Assembly (NCBI GenBank): GCA_904373265.1
Contig: CAJFEE010000010.1
Span: 1-64,000, forward strand
Length of the DNA: 64,000 nt
Source of the DNA: Candidatus Harrysmithiimonas galli
Lineage (GTDB): Bacteria; Bacillota; Bacilli; CAJFEE01
Reading direction: 5' to 3'
Shown here: positions 47,197 to 56,344 of the stretch, one piece after another
Position numbering within the stretch: the stretch's first letter is position 1
How the letters are laid out: every line of letters starts with the position of its first letter
Translations under genes and position numbers: made by a program
Notes under the pieces: generated by a model
What the model saw: only the letters and a program-made list of their open reading frames with translations
Told to the model about the DNA's origin: nothing
The model's database searches: none

Positions 47197-47860
47197 GAGA
47201 AAAATAAAATAAATCATATTTCCCCCAAAAAATATATAAACAGCTCATTTTAGCTGGAGTGTGTGGAAAATGTTATATGTCCATTTAAGATGAAAATTCA
47301 ACATAAAAAATCAGGCTGTATCATCAAATTTTGAGGATAAGGCCTGATTTTTCTATTGATAATCTGTTTTTGGCATACTTAACAAGATAAACGATTATAT
47401 CATTTGGTTTAAAGGATGGTATTGTTCAATTTTTCAATAAAAATTTTCAGCAAAATAGGTTGAAAGTGTTTCGGAAGGCTTATTTTGATGATCGTAGTGA
47501 TTGAAAGCTGTTTCATTCAAGGAAAAGTCAAAGTGATTTTATGAAAAGGAATTCACGATCATAGAATCATTGGAATAAAAGAGCTGTATAAGTATTGTTG
47601 ATATTTTAACTATAATCATATGAAAAAATCGTTTGGTACAAATATAGACTTTATTTCTTAGTAGATAGGATAGAAAGAATCATTTATTTCGTTTTGGATG
47701 TCATTTTATGTTGTCACAAAGTGAGTTGTTTTTTATATCTTTAAGAGAAAAGCGCTTTTGTTTAAAAGTTTTTGTAGTGTCTTCTTTTCATAATAGGATT
47801 AATTTTTTATTTCATGTAAGTCAATCTTGTAGATTTGGTATGGAAAATAAAAAAAGTGTA
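47197..47860. other. Gap between the convergent nth and ponA genes
   Basis: Holds the nth terminator (47306-47352). A loose inverted repeat (TGATCGT near 47488 against ACGATCA near 47560) encloses about 70 bases. No gene seen; ypoC, found nearby in B. subtilis, is absent. Confidence 0.5.
47306..47352 (+). terminator. Terminator after nth
   Basis: AAAAATCAGGC at 47306-47316 and its exact complement GCCTGATTTTT at 47342-47352. Confidence 0.8.
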
Positions 47861-47888
47861 GTGAGAAAATGAAATTTCATTTTCTCAC
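47861..47888 (-). terminator. Terminator of recU-ponA, a perfect 28-base palindrome
   Basis: GTGAGAAAATGAAA followed by its exact complement, with a T-rich tract beyond it on the minus strand; 12 bases after the ponA stop. Confidence 0.85.
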
Positions 47889-47900
47889 CAACACCAATTT

Positions 47901-50477
47901 TTATTGCATTAAATTTTCAGAGTTTGGTGGTAAAATCCCATCTCCAGACTCAATCGGAGGAATTTCCTCTTCTGGATTGTTTCCATCCTCAATTGGTGGT
48001 ACTTCCTCTTCGTTTGGTGTATCGTCATCTATTGGAGGTACATCTGGCTCTACTGGAATTTCTGGCTCTGGTTCAGGAACAGTTAACCGAACTCGAACTG
48101 GTTCGCTGGACATTGTGATTTTGTCATTCCCGTTTTTAAATGTGACAACTGCCACTACGTTGTAGGAATATGTCGATCCTTTATATAATACAGAGGTGAC
48201 ATAGGATAAATCAGATGTTCGTTTAACAAGCTTTGTATTTCCATTTGCTGTTTGTCGAATTTCAAATTCAATCTCCCGTTCATTTTCATTGGAATAGTCC
48301 CATGTAAGCGTGGCACGTCTTGTTTCTTCATCGTATGTGATTTCCAGATTTTCAACTGGATCAACTGGTTGATAGCGATCAGAAACTTTGGTTGGTTCTG
48401 TACCAGCGATAAAAAGTTCTGTTGTTTTTAGCTCACTTGGTGTTGATTCACTTGGTAAAGCCATTGGATCTGAATATTTTTCAATGGTGACAGAAACTAC
48501 ATTAGACGGTTTAATAAACCGGGTGTTTTCTTTCTCTTTCGCTGCATAAGACATCATTTCCTTAAAAATGGTTCGTGAAACTTGGTGCTCTGCAGGTGTA
48601 GAAATATATGTGTTTTCTGTAATTTTTTCGTATCCAACCCATACGGATAAGGAAAATTCAGGTGTAATGCCAGAAAACCATACATCTTTGGCAAGACTTC
48701 CGTTTCTAACCATATTGTATTTAGCCATCGTTTCATCATCAAAGTTGGTTGAACCTGTTTTACCAGCAACATCCAGCCATGAAATATTGGCACCCGTTCC
48801 AGTACCAGATTGTACAACGGTTCGCATCATATCGGTTACCATATAAGCGGTTGCTGGGGACATAGCTTGTTTTGATTCAATATCTAGCTTAATTTCTTCA
48901 CCATCCTTTGAAACAATTTTGCTGATAATGTGCGGTTCATTAAATATCCCTTGATTTCCAAAGGCTGCATAAGCGCCAGCCATTTGAAGAGGAGAGAGTC
49001 CATTAAATCCACCAATAGAGTAGGCCTCATACGGTCCCTCTTCAAATTGAATGCCTAAATTGGATACAAATTCTTTTGCTTTTTCAGCTCCGACTGCTTG
49101 GAAAGTTTTTAAAGCAGGAATATTCCGCGAATCGGCAAGTGCTTCTCGAATTGTCATTTCTCCTTTATATCCTCTGTCCCAGTTATTAATGGTTGTTCCA
49201 TCAGAATACGTGTATGGTTCATCAACAATGAGTTGCCCAGTAGACCAGTTTAAATATTCAATTGCTGGTCCGTAATCTAAAAGTGGTTTCATGGCTGAGC
49301 CCGGTTGGTTTTGAATCTGTGTAGCAAAATTGAAGTCTCCAGCTTGACGATTACGTCCATTTCCGACAGCCAAAATGCCACCGGTTTTTGTATCCAGTAA
49401 AACAAATCCTGTTTGTAGTTTCTCTGTTGGATAATCAAATACTTTTCCTTTTAAAATATCGTTTGCATATTTTTGCAGCTCACGATCAACTGTTAAATAT
49501 ACTTTATAACCATCCCCAGAAACATTTGCTTCTGGAACTTTTTCTTCAATTTCTTCAATTGCCATTTCAATAATTGCGCTGTATGGATCGTTAGAAGTCG
49601 AGCGTTTTTTGATCATGTCCTCGATTTCTACTTGCAAATATTCTTCATATTCCGCTTCAGAAATAATATTGTTATTTTTCATAACGGTTAATACCGTATC
49701 TCGGCGCTCCTTTGCACCTTCTGGGTTTTTATACGGGTTATAATTCGTCGGACTTTGAGGCAATCCAACCAAAAGTGCAACTTCCAACGGGGTTAGATCA
49801 TCTAAATTTTTTCCATAATAGGTTTTTGCAGCTTGTGCAATCCCATATGCATTGTTTCCGTAGAAAATTTTATTTAAATAAATGGCAAGAATTTGCTCCT
49901 TGGAATAATTTTTTTCAAATTGATAGGAAATATACCATTCTTGTACTTTTCGTTTAATTTTCTTTTCATGTGTTAAAAAGGAAAGTTTAACAATTTGCTG
50001 TGTAATGGTACTTCCACCTTGTGAACCACCCTTTGTAATATTTGTTAGGACAGCACCAATTGTTCTACGCCAATCAACTCCTTTGTGTTCATAAAAACGG
50101 GCATCCTCGACAGCGAGAACAGTTTTTTCTACAAGTTCTGGAATGTCTTTATACTCAATTAAAATCCGTTTTTCAGCACCGACTTCTTTTAACAGCTTAT
50201 TATTTTGATCGTAAAATTTAGACGGAATTGGATCGACCAGCTCAGCGGGGTCAAAATCTGGTGCTGATTTAATCCATGTGTAAAAAACATATCCGCTTAC
50301 ACCTACGGTTATGACACCAATAAATATACAAATGAGAAAAAAGTATTTAAAGGCAATCCAAAATTTCTTTTTTGGTTTTTTATTATTTTTCCGTTTAGAC
50401 AGACGTTCTGCCCGGCGTGCTTTTACATCTTCATAATTTGCCTTTTTGTTGTTTTTTTGGCTGCGATAATTCGCCAT
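47901..50477 (-). CDS. ponA: Class A penicillin-binding protein 1 (PBP1A/1B)
   Basis: Bifunctional peptidoglycan synthase on the outer membrane face. The 858-residue protein has a basic cytosolic tail (residues 1-40), one membrane segment (about 42-68), a GT51 glycosyltransferase domain with VEDARFYEHKGVDWRR and GGSTITQQIVKLSFLT, and a transpeptidase domain with SAMK (active serine), SRN and KTGS motifs. A fibronectin-like domain and a low-complexity tail of about 60 residues rich in Pro, Glu and Asp follow. It lies 36 bases after recU on the same strand, as in B. subtilis. Confidence 0.96.
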   Translation of the reverse strand: MANYRSQKNNKKANYEDVKARRAERLSKRKNNKKPKKKFWIAFKYFFLICIFIGVITVGVSGYVFYTWIKSAPDFDPAELVDPIPSKFYDQNNKLLKEVGAEKRILIEYKDIPELVEKTVLAVEDARFYEHKGVDWRRTIGAVLTNITKGGSQGGSTITQQIVKLSFLTHEKKIKRKVQEWYISYQFEKNYSKEQILAIYLNKIFYGNNAYGIAQAAKTYYGKNLDDLTPLEVALLVGLPQSPTNYNPYKNPEGAKERRDTVLTVMKNNNIISEAEYEEYLQVEIEDMIKKRSTSNDPYSAIIEMAIEEIEEKVPEANVSGDGYKVYLTVDRELQKYANDILKGKVFDYPTEKLQTGFVLLDTKTGGILAVGNGRNRQAGDFNFATQIQNQPGSAMKPLLDYGPAIEYLNWSTGQLIVDEPYTYSDGTTINNWDRGYKGEMTIREALADSRNIPALKTFQAVGAEKAKEFVSNLGIQFEEGPYEAYSIGGFNGLSPLQMAGAYAAFGNQGIFNEPHIISKIVSKDGEEIKLDIESKQAMSPATAYMVTDMMRTVVQSGTGTGANISWLDVAGKTGSTNFDDETMAKYNMVRNGSLAKDVWFSGITPEFSLSVWVGYEKITENTYISTPAEHQVSRTIFKEMMSYAAKEKENTRFIKPSNVVSVTIEKYSDPMALPSESTPSELKTTELFIAGTEPTKVSDRYQPVDPVENLEITYDEETRRATLTWDYSNENEREIEFEIRQTANGNTKLVKRTSDLSYVTSVLYKGSTYSYNVVAVVTFKNGNDKITMSSEPVRVRLTVPEPEPEIPVEPDVPPIDDDTPNEEEVPPIEDGNNPEEEIPPIESGDGILPPNSENLMQ

Positions 50478-50513
50478 TTATAATTCACGTCCTTTCTTTT
50501 CATAGGGAGCGTT

Positions 50514-51119
50514 TTAAGTAAGTTTTTCTAAAATGGGCAAGTAATGGACGGGTGCATGGAAGATAGATGGAACTTTTAATCCGTTTGTAACAACTTCTTC
50601 GTATGTAATGGATTTTCTACCGCCCTTTTGTTGTCTTTCCCAGAAAAAAAATAAATCTTTTCCATACATAAGGTAGGTTTCCTTTAATGAACGGAAATGA
50701 ATTAATAAAAATGTAATTCCGCCAGCGTTCATTACGTTTTTCATATGGATCATTTGGTGTGCATGAATGTTTTGAAGTGGAAAACAAGTTTTATTTTTTG
50801 TTTCTTTTGCTTCAAAATCTATATATTTTCCTTGGAAAACCCCGTTGTAGTCTGTTGTGGAAGCTTGACGATAGTAAGCTTCTCGAATGACTGCACGAGA
50901 ACGCGCAGGATATTCTACCCGCACGACTTGAACAGGTGTCGGTTTTTTATGGATACATGCAAGCTGTTCTCGTAAATAGAAATCATTTGTCTGATTAATT
51001 GCTTCCTCAAATGATTGCCCCCGATTCGCAAATTGTACTTTTTTTTGTTCCGCTAGGTGTATAGGCGGCTGTGTAAGTTTTTTTTGAAATTTTTTCCCGT
51101 TTGGATACCGGATGGTCAT
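50514..51119 (-). CDS. recU: Holliday junction resolvase RecU
   Basis: Resolves four-way junctions in recombination and chromosome segregation. The 201-residue protein has the N-terminal FANRGQSFEEAINQTNDFY, and the catalytic residues in TTDYNGVFQGKYIDFEAKET (Asp and Glu/Lys of the nuclease core, near residues 88-107). GGAGAGGAG precedes the ATG. The recU-ponA pair is co-transcribed and ends at the palindromic terminator. Confidence 0.96.
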   Translation of the reverse strand: MTIRYPNGKKFQKKLTQPPIHLAEQKKVQFANRGQSFEEAINQTNDFYLREQLACIHKKPTPVQVVRVEYPARSRAVIREAYYRQASTTDYNGVFQGKYIDFEAKETKNKTCFPLQNIHAHQMIHMKNVMNAGGITFLLIHFRSLKETYLMYGKDLFFFWERQQKGGRKSITYEEVVTNGLKVPSIFHAPVHYLPILEKLT

Positions 51120-51646
51120 AAAGAAACTCCTCTCCTAAAATGATACAAAAGCGAATCTGTAGCCATTATAGCACATCTTATCCAGATTCAATCATTAAAA
51201 ATGTTTTAAGTCGCATATTCTCAATCTTTTTCACCGTTTATTGATGTAAAGTAAAATGTCTTTTTTAATTTTGAACAGAAAAAGAAAAATTCCGAAATTA
51301 AAAATAGAAGGCTTGTTGATGGTGTAAAGTGTCAGCCAATCTTTGATATTTAATAAGTTTTTTTCGATTTTTCGGATATATATTGGCAACAAATTTATTT
51401 TATTTTACTACGCATTGCATGCTTTTATTTTTATCCTGGTCATTGCCAGATTTTTTTATTGAATGGATTTTGTTTGCTTTCTTTTTGCTTTAAGGCTTAA
51501 ACTGTTTGTCCTTTTTGTTTGTCGAAAAAAATGACAACAGCACTTTACTTTGCTTTTTTCTTCTTATTTTGTCGTTTACAAAGGAATTTATATTTTTTTA
51601 TGAAAAACTGTTGGTAATGTTGGTAAATGAAATGGAGGAGAAATGG
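51120..51646. other. Divergent gap upstream of recU
   Basis: Must hold the recU promoter on the minus strand; I cannot point to it with confidence. No gene recognised; the frame that reaches the small gene at 51647 is open from 51506 but without a start site. Confidence 0.4.
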
Positions 51647-51796
51647 ATGACATGTGAGGAAGTGTTAAATGAACTGAATCAGTTGTTGGTTTTACTATAC
51701 AGAAATGAAGAACAGATTCAAGCATTTTTTAAGCAAGAGGCAGCAGATTTACAAAATTTATTTAATCAAAAGTTAAAGGAAATAAACAGAAAATGA
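51647..51796 (+). CDS. Small hypothetical protein, helical
   Basis: A 49-residue product, MTCEEVLNELNQLL at the start and QKLKEINRK at the end, with heptad-like spacing of Leu and Ile suggesting one or two amphipathic helices. GGAGGAG ends six bases before the ATG, which is good support for translation. It lies between recU and the yppG-like gene, where B. subtilis has several small ypp genes, but I cannot match it to one. Confidence 0.55.
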   Translation: MTCEEVLNELNQLLVLLYRNEEQIQAFFKQEAADLQNLFNQKLKEINRK

Positions 51797-52489
51797 TGTT
51801 TTTGTTTTTTGATGGTATTGTACAATGTAAGCAAAAAACAAAGGAAATTGGAAGTTATAGGATGGTATTGAAATATCATCGAAGTTTTATGCAGAATGTT
51901 TATTTAGAGAAAAAATAGCAGAAAATTTATCAAGTGGAAAACTTGGAGTAATGAATGTTAAAGTGAATCATTTCATTATTTTGGTTTATCGAAACTCTTC
52001 TTGTTTTTTAAAAAAAATAAGAGATCGAAATAAAACTTGAAGTAAGGGAACTGGACGATAAAAAATTTGCTTGTTTATTATGCCAAAACATGTTGGATGA
52101 AACAAAATGGGTGTGTAAAATGTTTACATGACTTAGAAAGTCAGATAAAGTGTGAAACGTTGGGCTCATGTTTGTGTCCTTAGAAAATGGGAAAGTTTTA
52201 TGCGTGATTTTTCCTTTGAATTGTTCTTTTCCTGACCTATTTTTTTCTAAATTTTTTATATAAAATGGATATGCGCTTGTTATATTATTATACGTATAAT
52301 TAATAAAAATTTAATAAATAAAATTAGAGAATTATTCATATATAATTATATTTTTTCCTATTTGATAAGAAATTCATTTAAGCGGTCTGGCCTTATAAAT
52401 AGTCTTTCTATGAATGATATTGGAAACGGATTTGCTTGTGGTTGCATATAAATAAAAAAAGAAAGGATTAAGAGAGGAGGGGGCGTGGA
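51797..52489. repeat. Gap containing a degenerate palindromic repeat, copy D
   Basis: Copy D spans about 52113-52205: GTGTAAAATGTTT at 52113-52125 and AAGTTTTATGCG at 52193-52204, with a shared AGTGTGAAA block, and a right flank TTTGAATT-GTTCTTTTCC like that of copy B. Arms pair imperfectly. The outer ends are not clear. No gene seen in the rest. Confidence 0.5.
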
Positions 52490-53272
52490 GTGCAAGAATT
52501 ATTGCAGCATTTCAATATAAGAAAAACGGACTCGAACCCTTATTTACAGCCGTTAAAACCGAATGCTTTTTTGGAATGGATGGAAAATGAAAACGCGTCA
52601 GATTCGGGCAGTATTGTCGAATCAAAGCCCGCACTCTCACCGCATAAAGTCGGTGCAGAGGTATCTGGGTTTCAGTCCAGCAGTGATATAAACATTCCTT
52701 TGTCTCAGTTACCAAATATGATTCCGCCAGCGGTTCAAGAAAATTTGCCAAATGTATCCGTTTTGCCTGCATATTCGGTTTTTCCATCTGATTTCCCGAT
52801 TAATACAGAGATCGGGAGCGTGTCTTTGACAAAAACTCAGACAGCACCATCTCCTGTTTATTCGGATTTCTCATCTGACAATGTAACGGTTGAAGACCAT
52901 ATAGAAACGCAGCCACAAACGACAAAAAAAGAAACAGATGCTAAGCAGTCTGGTTCAGATTATATCAATCACCCATTATTTCCACCTTTTCCAATGAATC
53001 AAACAAAATGGCAGCAATATGCACAAAATCCAAGGCCACCATTAAATCCGTATCCACTTCATCCATATCCATCTGTAGCAAAGGCAACGAAAGAAGCAAA
53101 AACAGTTTCACAAACCCCGATTTCCAATTTTTTAACACATTTTAAATCTGTTGATGGCAGCTATGATTTTCCTAAAATTATGAATACGGCAGGCTCTATG
53201 GTGAATTCGCTCAATCAGATTTCCTCTATTGTAAAATCTGTCGGTGGCTTTTTTTTAAATGGTTTAAAATAA
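52490..53272 (+). CDS. yppG: YppG-like protein, candidate spore coat protein
   Basis: A 260-residue low-complexity protein rich in Pro, Ser, Gln and Asn (HPLFPPFPMNQ, PRPPLNPYPLHPYPS) ending in a conserved domain: FLTHFKSVDGSYDFPKIMNT followed by AGSMVNSLNQISSIVKSVGG. That C-terminal block and the place just before gpsB fit YppG, reported as a spore coat protein in B. subtilis, where it is about half this length; the extra length is in the disordered N-terminal part. It starts with GTG after GAGGAGG. Confidence 0.75.
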   Translation: MQELLQHFNIRKTDSNPYLQPLKPNAFLEWMENENASDSGSIVESKPALSPHKVGAEVSGFQSSSDINIPLSQLPNMIPPAVQENLPNVSVLPAYSVFPSDFPINTEIGSVSLTKTQTAPSPVYSDFSSDNVTVEDHIETQPQTTKKETDAKQSGSDYINHPLFPPFPMNQTKWQQYAQNPRPPLNPYPLHPYPSVAKATKEAKTVSQTPISNFLTHFKSVDGSYDFPKIMNTAGSMVNSLNQISSIVKSVGGFFLNGLK

Positions 53273-53378
53273 TTTTATAAAGGAACTGATAATATTTGTA
53301 TGAACAGCTTTACAAATCTCAGGTTTTACGATTATATTTGTATATATGAATAAACCATATCATAAAGAGGGGCATAAA

Positions 53379-53702
53379 ATGTATACGAATCAAAGTCAGG
53401 AAAAACCATATAAAATTAAACTGTCCCCGCAGGAAATCATTGATAAGGAATTTAAGAAAGGAATCAAGGGTTACAGTGCGGAGGAAGTCGATTTATTTTT
53501 GGATACGGTAATTGAAGACTATATGACCTATCAGAAAATGCTCGACCAGTTAAAAAAGGAAAATGAACAACTGAAAATTCGGATAAAAGAAATGAGTCAG
53601 CAGCCAAAAGTAGCAATGCCGAGCACAAATCTTGATGTATTGCAAAGGCTGAGCAATTTGGAAAGGCATGTTTTTGGTGATCGGCTTCGAAGAGACCTTT
53701 GA
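53379..53702 (+). CDS. gpsB: Cell division regulator GpsB
   Basis: A DivIVA-like coiled-coil protein that links peptidoglycan synthases, PBP1 among them, with the division and elongation machinery. The 107-residue product has the membrane-binding head IIDKEFKKGIKGYSAEEVDL (residues about 20-40), a central coiled coil (FLDTVIEDY to IKEMSQ) and the C-terminal trimerisation block RLSNLERHVFGDRL. Start choice: AAGAGGGG precedes the ATG at 53379; an upstream in-frame ATG at 53346 has no site. rnpB follows directly, as in B. subtilis. Confidence 0.94.
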   Translation: MYTNQSQEKPYKIKLSPQEIIDKEFKKGIKGYSAEEVDLFLDTVIEDYMTYQKMLDQLKKENEQLKIRIKEMSQQPKVAMPSTNLDVLQRLSNLERHVFGDRLRRDL

Positions 53703-53744
53703 TTTTCTTTAGAGTTTATATTATAATCAATGAATGTGTACTTT

Positions 53745-54150
53745 GCAATGAGATTTGGGCAATTGCTGCATGCACTGACATGTAGAGGAAAGTCCATGCT
53801 CGCACAATCTGTGATGATTGTAGTGTTCGTGCCTAGCCAAATCATAAGCTAGGGTAGTTTGGTTGTGACTGGACTAACGGCGAATGGAAAACCTAAGTCT
53901 GTTGTAGATAGATAAGGTTGAAACATTCTGAAAGTGCCACAGTGACGGAGTCTGTTTAGAAATGAACAGAATGGAACGCGGTAAACCCCACGAGCGAGAA
54001 ACCCAAATTTTGGTAGGGGAGTCTTCTCAATTAGGAAATGAACGAAAGAGAAGGACAAATTTTTTGTAGATAAATAATTGCCTCCTAAGTACGAGATGGA
54101 GATCGTTTGCAGTACAAAGGAACAGAACATGGCTTATAAAATTTCATTGA
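53745..54150 (+). ncRNA. rnpB: RNase P RNA, Bacillus type (type B)
   Basis: Catalytic RNA that trims the 5' leader of pre-tRNAs. The universally conserved GAGGAAAGTCCATGCTCGC lies near 53786-53805, GGTAAACCCCACGAGCG-like sequence in the middle (from 53979), and ACAGAACATGGCTTA near the 3' end (54122-54136). Helix P1 closes the molecule: CAATGAGATTT at 53746-53756 pairs with AAATTTCATTG at 54139-54149 (one G-U). The length of about 405 and the location after gpsB match B. subtilis. Confidence 0.97.
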
Positions 54151-54200
54151 TCGCAAAGTACATAATTGAAAAAGAGATTATTATTTTCTCTTTGTGTTAT

Positions 54201-54262
54201 AAACGAAAAATACCGCCAACTTCTTTATTGTATTATTTAGAAGTTGGCGGTATTTTTCGTTT
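54201..54262 (+). terminator. Bidirectional terminator, perfect 24-base inverted repeat
   Basis: AAACGAAAAATACCGCCAAC begins the left arm (54201-54224); the exact complement is at 54239-54262, with a 14-base loop. It lies 50 bases after rnpB and about 115 bases before the end of the converging oxidoreductase gene and has A/T tracts on both sides, so it can stop both. Confidence 0.88.
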
Positions 54263-54377
54263 ATTTTATCATTTGTGATCATGGATAAATTATAGCCAAA
54301 ATTGATGTTGTAAAAAGATATAATTTTTGTTTATGTTATTTGTCAGATTCGCAGTTTGTTTCAATCATCTCATTTTT

Positions 54378-55337
54378 CTACACATGACTTGGCAGCTCGT
54401 GCATTTCATGAATTAGACGTTGAATAATTTTTTTAACTGGAAGAATTTCTTTGATGGTATATACTTTTTCTCCACAAAACATTAGAGCATCTGGAGTATT
54501 GTTCCGATCTGCTGTTGCATCCTTCAAACGTTCGAGAATACAGTATTTATGGCTACATTTTTTTAAGCAGGCATAACATTTTTTGACTTTGGGTTGTGTG
54601 CCAGCTTGTAAATGATGAAAGAAGTTGTTTTTGAGTCCACGGCTTGGAAATCCAACTGGACTTTCAATGAGGCTTACATCTTCTTTTTTGGCTTGTACAT
54701 ACATTCTTTTCATATCGTCTGATGCATTTGATTCCTCACTTGCAGCAAATATCGTTCCCATCTGTACACCACTTGCACCCATTTGTAAGGCTTTCATAAT
54801 TTCTTCACCATTTGAAATTCCACCTGCTGCAATAACTGGAATGTTTACAGCATGTAAAACTTCAGGTAAAATATCAAACAATGGTCGATCGGTTCCAAGA
54901 TGTCCTGCTGCTTCTTTTCCTTCTACAACAACTGCCGCTGCTCCGAATTTTTCTGCCAATACAGCAAATTTATCTGATGAGACAACTGGAACAATCGGTG
55001 TATGATATTGTTTTCCCCATTTAAACATATCCCGAGAAAATCCCGCACCTGAAATAACTAAATCAATGCCTTCTTTCATGGCAGCTTGAACCAATTCGGA
55101 AAACTGACTTGCAGCAAATAAAACATTGATACCAATGACTCCATCTGTCAGTTTGCGAGCTTTACGAATCTCTTCAACGACTTCTTCAGGTGTGAGCCCG
55201 GTTCCAGCTATGATACCGATTCCGCCTTCGTTGGCAACAGCTGCTGCCAGTTCTGCCATTGAAATTCTTACGCCCATCCCGCCTTGGATAATGGGTACAG
55301 GAACTGAAATATTTGCAAATGATAGCGTGTATGTCAT
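54378..55337 (-). CDS. NAD(P)H-dependent flavin oxidoreductase (nitronate monooxygenase / FabK-like)
   Basis: A 319-residue TIM-barrel flavoprotein. IIQGGMGVRIS at the N-terminus, the catalytic histidine block VVEGKEAAGHLG near residue 140 and VIAAGGISNGEEIMKALQMG near residue 178 are typical of the nitronate monooxygenase/FabK family. The C-terminal part has four cysteines in CYACLKKCSHKYC, a possible iron-sulfur site seen in a subset of this family in Firmicutes. The substrate is unknown: nitronates, or enoyl-ACP if FabK-like; lack of fatty-acid genes around it speaks against FabK. Stands alone with a GAGGAGA site. Confidence 0.85.
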   Translation of the reverse strand: MTYTLSFANISVPVPIIQGGMGVRISMAELAAAVANEGGIGIIAGTGLTPEEVVEEIRKARKLTDGVIGINVLFAASQFSELVQAAMKEGIDLVISGAGFSRDMFKWGKQYHTPIVPVVSSDKFAVLAEKFGAAAVVVEGKEAAGHLGTDRPLFDILPEVLHAVNIPVIAAGGISNGEEIMKALQMGASGVQMGTIFAASEESNASDDMKRMYVQAKKEDVSLIESPVGFPSRGLKNNFFHHLQAGTQPKVKKCYACLKKCSHKYCILERLKDATADRNNTPDALMFCGEKVYTIKEILPVKKIIQRLIHEMHELPSHV

Positions 55338-55580
55338 TTAATCTCCTCCGTGAATAGAATTAACAGTTATGATTTATTATTATTACCTGGTTATATTATA
55401 ACACGTTATATACTTTTTTCAATGTATTTGTTCAGAAAATAAGGAATTCAACATAGTTAAGTTAAACGCATATTGAAATATAAATACTTTTTATTAAAAA
55501 GCGCTGGAAGATAAATATATCGTTTGCTATAATGAGAAGCTGTAAAAAGATACATGAATCAATGAGGGCAGGGGATTAAT

Positions 55581-56225
55581 GTGGAGCTTCTAAATATATT
55601 TATGTTTCTAGGAATATTTGCCTGTGGGGTTTCTGGTGCAATGGTTGGAATTCAAAAAAGAATGGATCTGTTTGGAGTGATTTGTTTAGCTGCATTTACA
55701 GCGTTAGGCGGAGGAATTGCGCGTGATTTATTGCTGGGTATTAATCCGCCAACTTCATTTATTCATCCCATTTATTTTGGTGTTAGCTTATTGGCTACCT
55801 TTGTGGCATGGCTGTTCTATCATCGAGTAAAAAATTATAATCATATGATTATACGAACCGATGCGATTGGTCTTGGTGTGTTTACTGGACTTGGAGCCAA
55901 CACAGCTATTGAACAAGGGTATAATGATCCGTTTATTATTGTAATGATGGGAGTAATTACTGGAATTGGTGGTGGTGTTTTACGTGATGTATTTTCTAGA
56001 GAAATCCCTTTTGTATTTCGAAAGGAGATTTATGCAGTCGCCTCGATTTTAGGTGCAGTCGCCTTGCTTTTAACTTATAAAATAAATATTTTGTTGTCAT
56101 TATACTTATGTTTGGTAATTACGTTTACCGTTCGAATATTGGCTGTACGGAATAATTGGAATTTCCCAGTTTTATCCAGTAAACTTAAAGATTCGGAGTC
56201 ATATTGGAAGAAAAAAATAAAATAA
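55581..56225 (+). CDS. TRIC-type cation channel family protein (YadS/UPF0126)
   Basis: A 214-residue membrane protein with about seven hydrophobic segments made of two similar halves: each has a glycine-rich turn followed by RD (GGGIARDLLLG near residue 48 and GGGVLRDVFSR near residue 133). This is the TRIC/YadS (also called UPF0126) pattern; prokaryotic members can form potassium-permeable channels, and glycine transport has been proposed for some. Starts with GTG after AGGGGAT. Confidence 0.9.
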   Translation: MELLNIFMFLGIFACGVSGAMVGIQKRMDLFGVICLAAFTALGGGIARDLLLGINPPTSFIHPIYFGVSLLATFVAWLFYHRVKNYNHMIIRTDAIGLGVFTGLGANTAIEQGYNDPFIIVMMGVITGIGGGVLRDVFSREIPFVFRKEIYAVASILGAVALLLTYKINILLSLYLCLVITFTVRILAVRNNWNFPVLSSKLKDSESYWKKKIK

Positions 56226-56280
56226 AAGAAGAAAAGTTAAGATACAAGAAGTAGCCTGAGCCTTGTTAAATGAGCAAATA

Positions 56281-56326
56281 AAAGCTTTTATATTTCCAAC
56301 TAAATAACTGGAGATACAAAAGCTTT
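56281..56326 (-). terminator. Terminator between the TRIC gene and lrgB
   Basis: AAAGCTTTTATATTTCCA (56281-56298) and TGGAGATACAAAAGCTTT (56309-56326) are complementary with two mismatches; on the minus strand TTTATTT follows, so it ends lrgAB and perhaps the converging gene as well. Confidence 0.75.
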
Positions 56327-56344
56327 ATGATAAAGATAAGCGAG

